DNA from: Thioalkalivibrio sp. K90mix | GTDB lineage: Bacteria > Pseudomonadota > Gammaproteobacteria > Ectothiorhodospirales > Ectothiorhodospiraceae | Direction: 5' to 3' | Assembly: GCF_000025545.1 (NCBI RefSeq) | Contig: NC_013889.1 | Location: 248,001 to 312,000, forward strand | Length of the DNA: 64,000 nt | In this document: positions 59,941-64,000 of the stretch, piece by piece | Numbering within the stretch: the stretch's first letter is position 1 | Layout of the letters: the number at the start of each line of letters is the position of its first letter | Translations under genes and position numbers: made by a program | Notes under the pieces: generated by a model | The model's database searches: none | Seen by the model: the letters and a program-made list of their open reading frames with translations, nothing else | What the model was told of the DNA's origin: nothing

Positions 59941-62900
59941 TCAGCGTTCGATCCGGTAGATCAGGTCCACGGTCTGCTCGGTGGTGCCGGAGGAGGTCTC
60001 CAGCGTCAGCCGCCGGCTGAGCTCATAGCTCAGCAACACCCTCGAGGTGTTGTCGAACAGGCCCACCGAGTAGCGCAGCAGCAGGCGTGGGGACAGATAC
60101 AGCCCCAGGGTCAGGGCGCTCTCCTCGATGCCGCCTTCGGTATCAATTGTGACCTCGTCCAGCCCCAGCTCCGTCCCGATCCGCTGGGTGATCAGCGCGC
60201 TTTGCTCCAGTCCGTAGGCGGCGGCTGCCGAGGCGATCATGTTGCCGTCCGACTCCGAAGCCCCCGACAGCGGTCGTCCGGTCAGTAGGAAGGCCATGGC
60301 CTCTGTCTCGTCCATCGCGGGTTCCGAGAAGACCCTTGAGCGCAGGTTGTCCGGGGTCCCGCCGATCTCGAGCCCGACCGTCACGTTGTACTCGCGTACC
60401 GTGCGCACGGCGCGCAGGTCCAGTTCCGGTGTTTCCGCGGGCCCCTGGAACAGCAGGATGCCCCGGTCGACCCGCAGATCCTGGCCGTAGGCATTGAAGC
60501 GGCCCTCGGGGATGCGGATCTCCCCGAACAGCTGGGTCGGGCGCCCGGCGATCTCCTCGACATCGACCTCGCCGGCAAAGCGGGCGGTAAGCCCATGGCC
60601 GTCAAAGCGCACGTCGTCACCCAGCCGGATGCGGATGCGGATGTCCGTCTTCAGCGCCTGTGCCTCTTCCAGTTCCTCACCCAGGATGATCTCGTCTCCG
60701 GAGACCCGGATCGCACCCGGGGGCAGGTCCGGTGGGCGGATCCGGGCCCAGGGCAGCAACACCTCCCCGCGAACGCGGATGCCGTCCTCGGGGGTGAACA
60801 CCAGTTCCAGGTCCGGGGTGATCGTCGCCTCGGCGTCCACTCGACTCACGGCGAGGAAGTCTTCTCCACGCAGTTGCATCTCGGCACGCGGCCCATCGTC
60901 CCCCAGGTCTACGCGACCCGCGAGGTCGATGGCACCATCGCCTGATTCCAGTCGCCCGTCCAGGGTCATTTCCTCGGCGGAGACGACATTGGCGGTGACC
61001 TCGGGGATCAGGATGTCGATCCCGGCATCCGGGATCAGCACGCCCCCGTCGGTGAAGCGCACAGCGCCCTCGACCAGCGGGGCGTCCAGGCGTCCGCCGA
61101 AGGTCAGCCGGGCATCGAGCACGCCGCGAAGGCGCTGGATGTCGGGGCTTGCCGCCGCAATCCAGGAGAGATCATCGAGGCGGGCCTCGAGGTCGCCATC
61201 GATGCGCATATCGTCGCCGTCGGGGCGCAGTTCGAGGGTCGCGCGTGCAATACCGCCATCGAGAAAACCGAGCCGAAAACCGACATCCACGTCGCGGTCG
61301 CGTACGCGCGCATCGAGGTAGGCGTCGCGATAGGGCACATCCTGCAGCTCCCCATCCTCGTCGCGCACCATCAGACGCCCATCCGTCGGGCGCACGGCCA
61401 GGTCCGCGTCGATACGCCCCTCGCCATCCAGGCGGCCACTGGCCTCGGCATTGATTTGCCCCTCGATGCCCAGTTCAGGCGGCAACAGAGGCTCCAGCCA
61501 GCCAAGCTCCAGGTCCTCCAGTAGTGCACTGAAGTCTCCGCCCGTCGCCTCCTGCCAGCGACCTTCTGCGCAGATGCGCCCGCCTTCCCGCGTCAGGCAC
61601 AGGCGCTCGAGGCGTGCGGACTCCGGGCCGCCTTCCAGGGCGACCGGGGCGGGCAACGACCAGTCGCCCGCCTGGGGTTGCGTCATATCCAGGCGGGTTA
61701 GTCGACCGCTCCAGTGCGTAGTCTCGAGGTCGAAGCCTCCCGTCAGCGCCAGTGCCAGTGTCCCCAGTTCCTGACCGTCTACGTCCAGATCCAGGCGATG
61801 ATCATCGATGGTCCCCGTGGCGCCGAGGCGCACGCTGGCCAGGTGGATCCCGGTGGCCGGCTCCAGGTCCTCCAGCCGCAGGTCCAGCCGGGCGGGGGCA
61901 TCTTCTGCGAGCCCGGCCTCGGCACTCAGCTGAACCCGTGCCAGCGCAATGTTTCCCAGTCGGAGCCCGGCACCGTCGCCCTCGGCCGCTACCTGTGGCG
62001 CCTCGGGCGATCCGGTGACGTGCGCGTCCAGGTTCAGTTGTCCCGCAAGGTCGGGCCATAGCTGGTGCAGTTCCGGGGCGTCTACCCGCAGGCGGAAATC
62101 CAGTACCTCGGTCCAGCGGCCCTGTGCGCTCAGGGTGTTGGCGCCGAGTGCCAGCTCCAGCTGTTCGACGGTCAGGGCATCGCCTTCCAGCTCGGCCCGG
62201 CCGTGCCCTTCGACCGGCTGCTCGCGCAGGGTGCCGGTCAGGCGTTCCAGTTCAGCTTGCAGATGCAGTACGCCATCCTCGGCCTGCCGGCCGCGGGTGG
62301 TGAGTGTCAGGTCGAGGCGGCCCGGCGCCTCGGGCGTGATGATGGCCGGGTCCAGCGCCTCGGCCTGCAGCGCGAGGTCCCAGTCGAGACCCTCGGCCCA
62401 GCCCACATCCCCTGCCAGATCCAGGCGCCCGCCGTCGTCCATCGCCAGGCGCAGGCGATCGATCCGGGCGCCGGTCTCGGTCAGGTCCACGCGCCCGTCG
62501 CCGGTCACGCCAATGCCATGACTTTCGGCCCGCAGGGGGTCCAGGTGCAATTGGGCCTGGAGCTGTCCCGAGGCGGGGGTATAGCGACCGGATACGGCAA
62601 TGCGCAGCTGCTCCAGGTGGCCTTCCAGCTCCTCCTGCAGGCGAGCAAGATCCGGTGCGGTCAGTGCCAGATCCATTTCGAGATCCAGCGCGTGCTCCGG
62701 ATCAGCCAGGTCCCCGCCCAGCCCCGCGGCCTGACCGCTGAGGGTAGCCGTCAGGGCGTCTTCGTCGACGTTGAGTTGGCTCTCGCGCAGGCGAGCCGTC
62801 CCGTCCGCGAGTGTCAGGCCCAGCTGCCCGGTCAGGACATGGTCCTCGAAATAGCCTCGCAGTTCGTGGATGTCGATCGCGGCTTCCAGGGCCGCGAGTG

Positions 62901-64000
62901 GTGTTTGTTCGGTATCCAGCGGGAGGCGGCCCTGCAGGTTGGCCCGCAGGCGTTCCAGGCCGGCGTCCATTTCCAGACCCAGGGGGGTGGGGTCGAGGTC
63001 GTCGAGCGCCAGTTGCAGGTCCCAGTCGAGGGCCTCGTCGAAACGGACGGGTCCGGCGAGCGTCAGCCGGCCAGCCCCGGAATCCAGCCTCAGTGTCTCG
63101 ATCTCGGCCATGGACAAATCGCCATGGGCTTGTAGCACGAGTTCGATTGCGGGCAGTTCGTCCAGCCGGGCGCCGCCATCCAGGCCCAGCGACCAGTCGC
63201 CGGGCTCGCCGGAGGCATGGAGCCGTCCCGTGGCGACATGCGCGGTCCGGTCCGGGGCGATCCGGTAGGCGAATGGGGTCCAGGTGGCCTCGACGTCGAA
63301 GCGCGGGTCCCCCAGCGCATTGACCACCTCGGCCTGCAGGGTCAGATCCACTCCGGCGCTCAGGGCATGATGCAGCCGCAGGCGCTCTCGCAGGTGTCCG
63401 TCCAGGTCCAGCCGTCCCTGTGCCTCACTGGTATCGAGGCCTTCGGCCACCGCGTCCGGAAGGGGCGCGGTCCAGGTGCCCTGGGCGGTCACCGCGTAGT
63501 CGCCTTCGGTCTCGACCCGCGCCTGCAGTTGCGCCTGGATCTCCGGCATGTCCAGGTCGAGTTGCTGGAGTTCGATCAGGGCGCCACTGGCGCGGGCCCG
63601 GGCCGCGATCTGCGTGATGGCGACGAGGGGCGTGCCTTCGCGGTACACCCGCAGGTCGCTCAGCAGGACATCCTCCAGTTGTACGGCCAGCGGGAGGCGG
63701 ATCGCATCGGGCAGTTCGAATGGCTCCTCGTCGTCATCGATCGCCTCGGGCGGCAGGTCGATCAGCAGCCCGGTCGCGTGAACGACCGGGATCCTCAGCT
63801 CGCCGCGCAGGCCCGCGCGGGCGTCGATGCTCAGGAGGCCCTCGTCCAGTTCGATGTGAGGGCCGTCCGGCAGCGACAGGTAGAGGCCGTGGATTGCGAG
63901 TTCGGTGAACAGCGTGCCCTCGACGCGCTCGATGCGCAGATCCACCGGGGCGTGTCGCTCGGCCTGCTCGGCCAGCCAGCGCGTGCCATTCTCGGAGGCC
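59941..64000 (-). CDS. tamB: translocation and assembly module protein TamB, 5' end outside window
   Basis: At least 1353 residues of an inner-membrane-anchored, periplasm-spanning beta-helical protein that works with TamA in outer-membrane lipid transport and protein assembly. The frame is open to position 64000, and the residues before the GTG at 63945 (NGTRWLAEQAERHAPVDLRIERVEGTLF) belong to the protein, so the true start lies beyond the window. The C-terminal TamB/DUF490 domain is clear (VRFDGHGLTARFAGEVDV, EGRFNAYGQDLRVDRGILLF, GTPDNLRSRVFSEPAM, and the terminal strand VDLIYRIER). The central region is acidic with repeated LxLxGxxxxxxALDWDLxL units. Confidence 0.94.
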   Translation of the reverse strand, partial: ASENGTRWLAEQAERHAPVDLRIERVEGTLFTELAIHGLYLSLPDGPHIELDEGLLSIDARAGLRGELRIPVVHATGLLIDLPPEAIDDDEEPFELPDAIRLPLAVQLEDVLLSDLRVYREGTPLVAITQIAARARASGALIELQQLDLDMPEIQAQLQARVETEGDYAVTAQGTWTAPLPDAVAEGLDTSEAQGRLDLDGHLRERLRLHHALSAGVDLTLQAEVVNALGDPRFDVEATWTPFAYRIAPDRTAHVATGRLHASGEPGDWSLGLDGGARLDELPAIELVLQAHGDLSMAEIETLRLDSGAGRLTLAGPVRFDEALDWDLQLALDDLDPTPLGLEMDAGLERLRANLQGRLPLDTEQTPLAALEAAIDIHELRGYFEDHVLTGQLGLTLADGTARLRESQLNVDEDALTATLSGQAAGLGGDLADPEHALDLEMDLALTAPDLARLQEELEGHLEQLRIAVSGRYTPASGQLQAQLHLDPLRAESHGIGVTGDGRVDLTETGARIDRLRLAMDDGGRLDLAGDVGWAEGLDWDLALQAEALDPAIITPEAPGRLDLTLTTRGRQAEDGVLHLQAELERLTGTLREQPVEGHGRAELEGDALTVEQLELALGANTLSAQGRWTEVLDFRLRVDAPELHQLWPDLAGQLNLDAHVTGSPEAPQVAAEGDGAGLRLGNIALARVQLSAEAGLAEDAPARLDLRLEDLEPATGIHLASVRLGATGTIDDHRLDLDVDGQELGTLALALTGGFDLETTHWSGRLTRLDMTQPQAGDWSLPAPVALEGGPESARLERLCLTREGGRICAEGRWQEATGGDFSALLEDLELGWLEPLLPPELGIEGQINAEASGRLDGEGRIDADLAVRPTDGRLMVRDEDGELQDVPYRDAYLDARVRDRDVDVGFRLGFLDGGIARATLELRPDGDDMRIDGDLEARLDDLSWIAAASPDIQRLRGVLDARLTFGGRLDAPLVEGAVRFTDGGVLIPDAGIDILIPEVTANVVSAEEMTLDGRLESGDGAIDLAGRVDLGDDGPRAEMQLRGEDFLAVSRVDAEATITPDLELVFTPEDGIRVRGEVLLPWARIRPPDLPPGAIRVSGDEIILGEELEEAQALKTDIRIRIRLGDDVRFDGHGLTARFAGEVDVEEIAGRPTQLFGEIRIPEGRFNAYGQDLRVDRGILLFQGPAETPELDLRAVRTVREYNVTVGLEIGGTPDNLRSRVFSEPAMDETEAMAFLLTGRPLSGASESDGNMIASAAAAYGLEQSALITQRIGTELGLDEVTIDTEGGIEESALTLGLYLSPRLLLRYSVGLFDNTSRVLLSYELSRRLTLETSSGTTEQTVDLIYRIER

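Overview
The window is a 64-kb stretch of a G+C-rich gammaproteobacterial chromosome. Gene content and order (argS next to a SPOR gene and priA, ponA divergent from pilMNOPQ, gltB/gltD near hemE, cutA-dsbD near fxsA-groESL) match gammaproteobacteria. The many acidic exported proteins, the thioredoxin-like genes and the cobalamin-dependent ribonucleotide reductase would suit a haloalkaliphilic sulfur oxidiser such as Thioalkalivibrio or another Ectothiorhodospiraceae member. That genus-level placement is inference; no 16S rRNA or diagnostic sulfur gene is present.

Layout. Positions 1-10.3 kb carry minus-strand housekeeping genes: 3'-truncated hrpA, a SPOR protein, argS, priA, and the three-gene proton-translocating transhydrogenase. 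Positions 10.7-18.2 kb are on the plus strand: an HNH nuclease, hemH, a CinA-like protein, a 2OG-Fe(II) oxygenase, and nrdJa/nrdJb. nrdJa is interrupted by a 378-residue LAGLIDADG intein exactly at the catalytic cysteine. Positions 18.2-22.2 kb are accessory DNA: a small secreted Cys/His-rich peptide, an orphan gene, a complete IS3-family element with 3-bp target duplication, a phage/plasmid-type protein with an AcrVA2-like C-terminal signature, an intact tRNA-Ile2(CAU), and a truncated second copy of that tRNA.

Positions 22.2-38.7 kb hold rpoD, dnaG, gltB, damX-like, dgt and aroB on the minus strand, then rpsU, yqeY, gltD and hemE on the plus strand. Both gltB-gltD and rpsU-yqeY-dnaG-rpoD are broken, and one inversion centred on the aroB/rpsU promoter region would explain both breaks. 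Positions 38.7-47.4 kb hold an uncharacterised gene with ponA (minus), then pilMNOPQ and aroK (plus). Positions 47.4-55.4 kb hold two SnoaL-like genes, a PfkB kinase, and a tight six-gene minus-strand operon: thioredoxin-like, TolC, adaptor, cutA, dsbD with a duplicated periplasmic domain, and a TlpA-like lipoprotein. Positions 55.5-64 kb hold fxsA, groES-groEL behind a sigma-70 promoter and a CIRCE operator, an OmpA-family protein, another thioredoxin-like protein, and the C-terminal part of tamB.

The main functional themes are replication and restart (priA, dnaG, rpoD, dgt, nrdJ), cell-envelope assembly (ponA, DamX/SPOR proteins, type IV pilus, tamB, OmpA), nitrogen and aromatic biosynthesis (gltBD, aroB, aroK), tetrapyrrole synthesis (hemE, hemH), and periplasmic thiol redox. 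I saw no CRISPR array and no rRNA gene.
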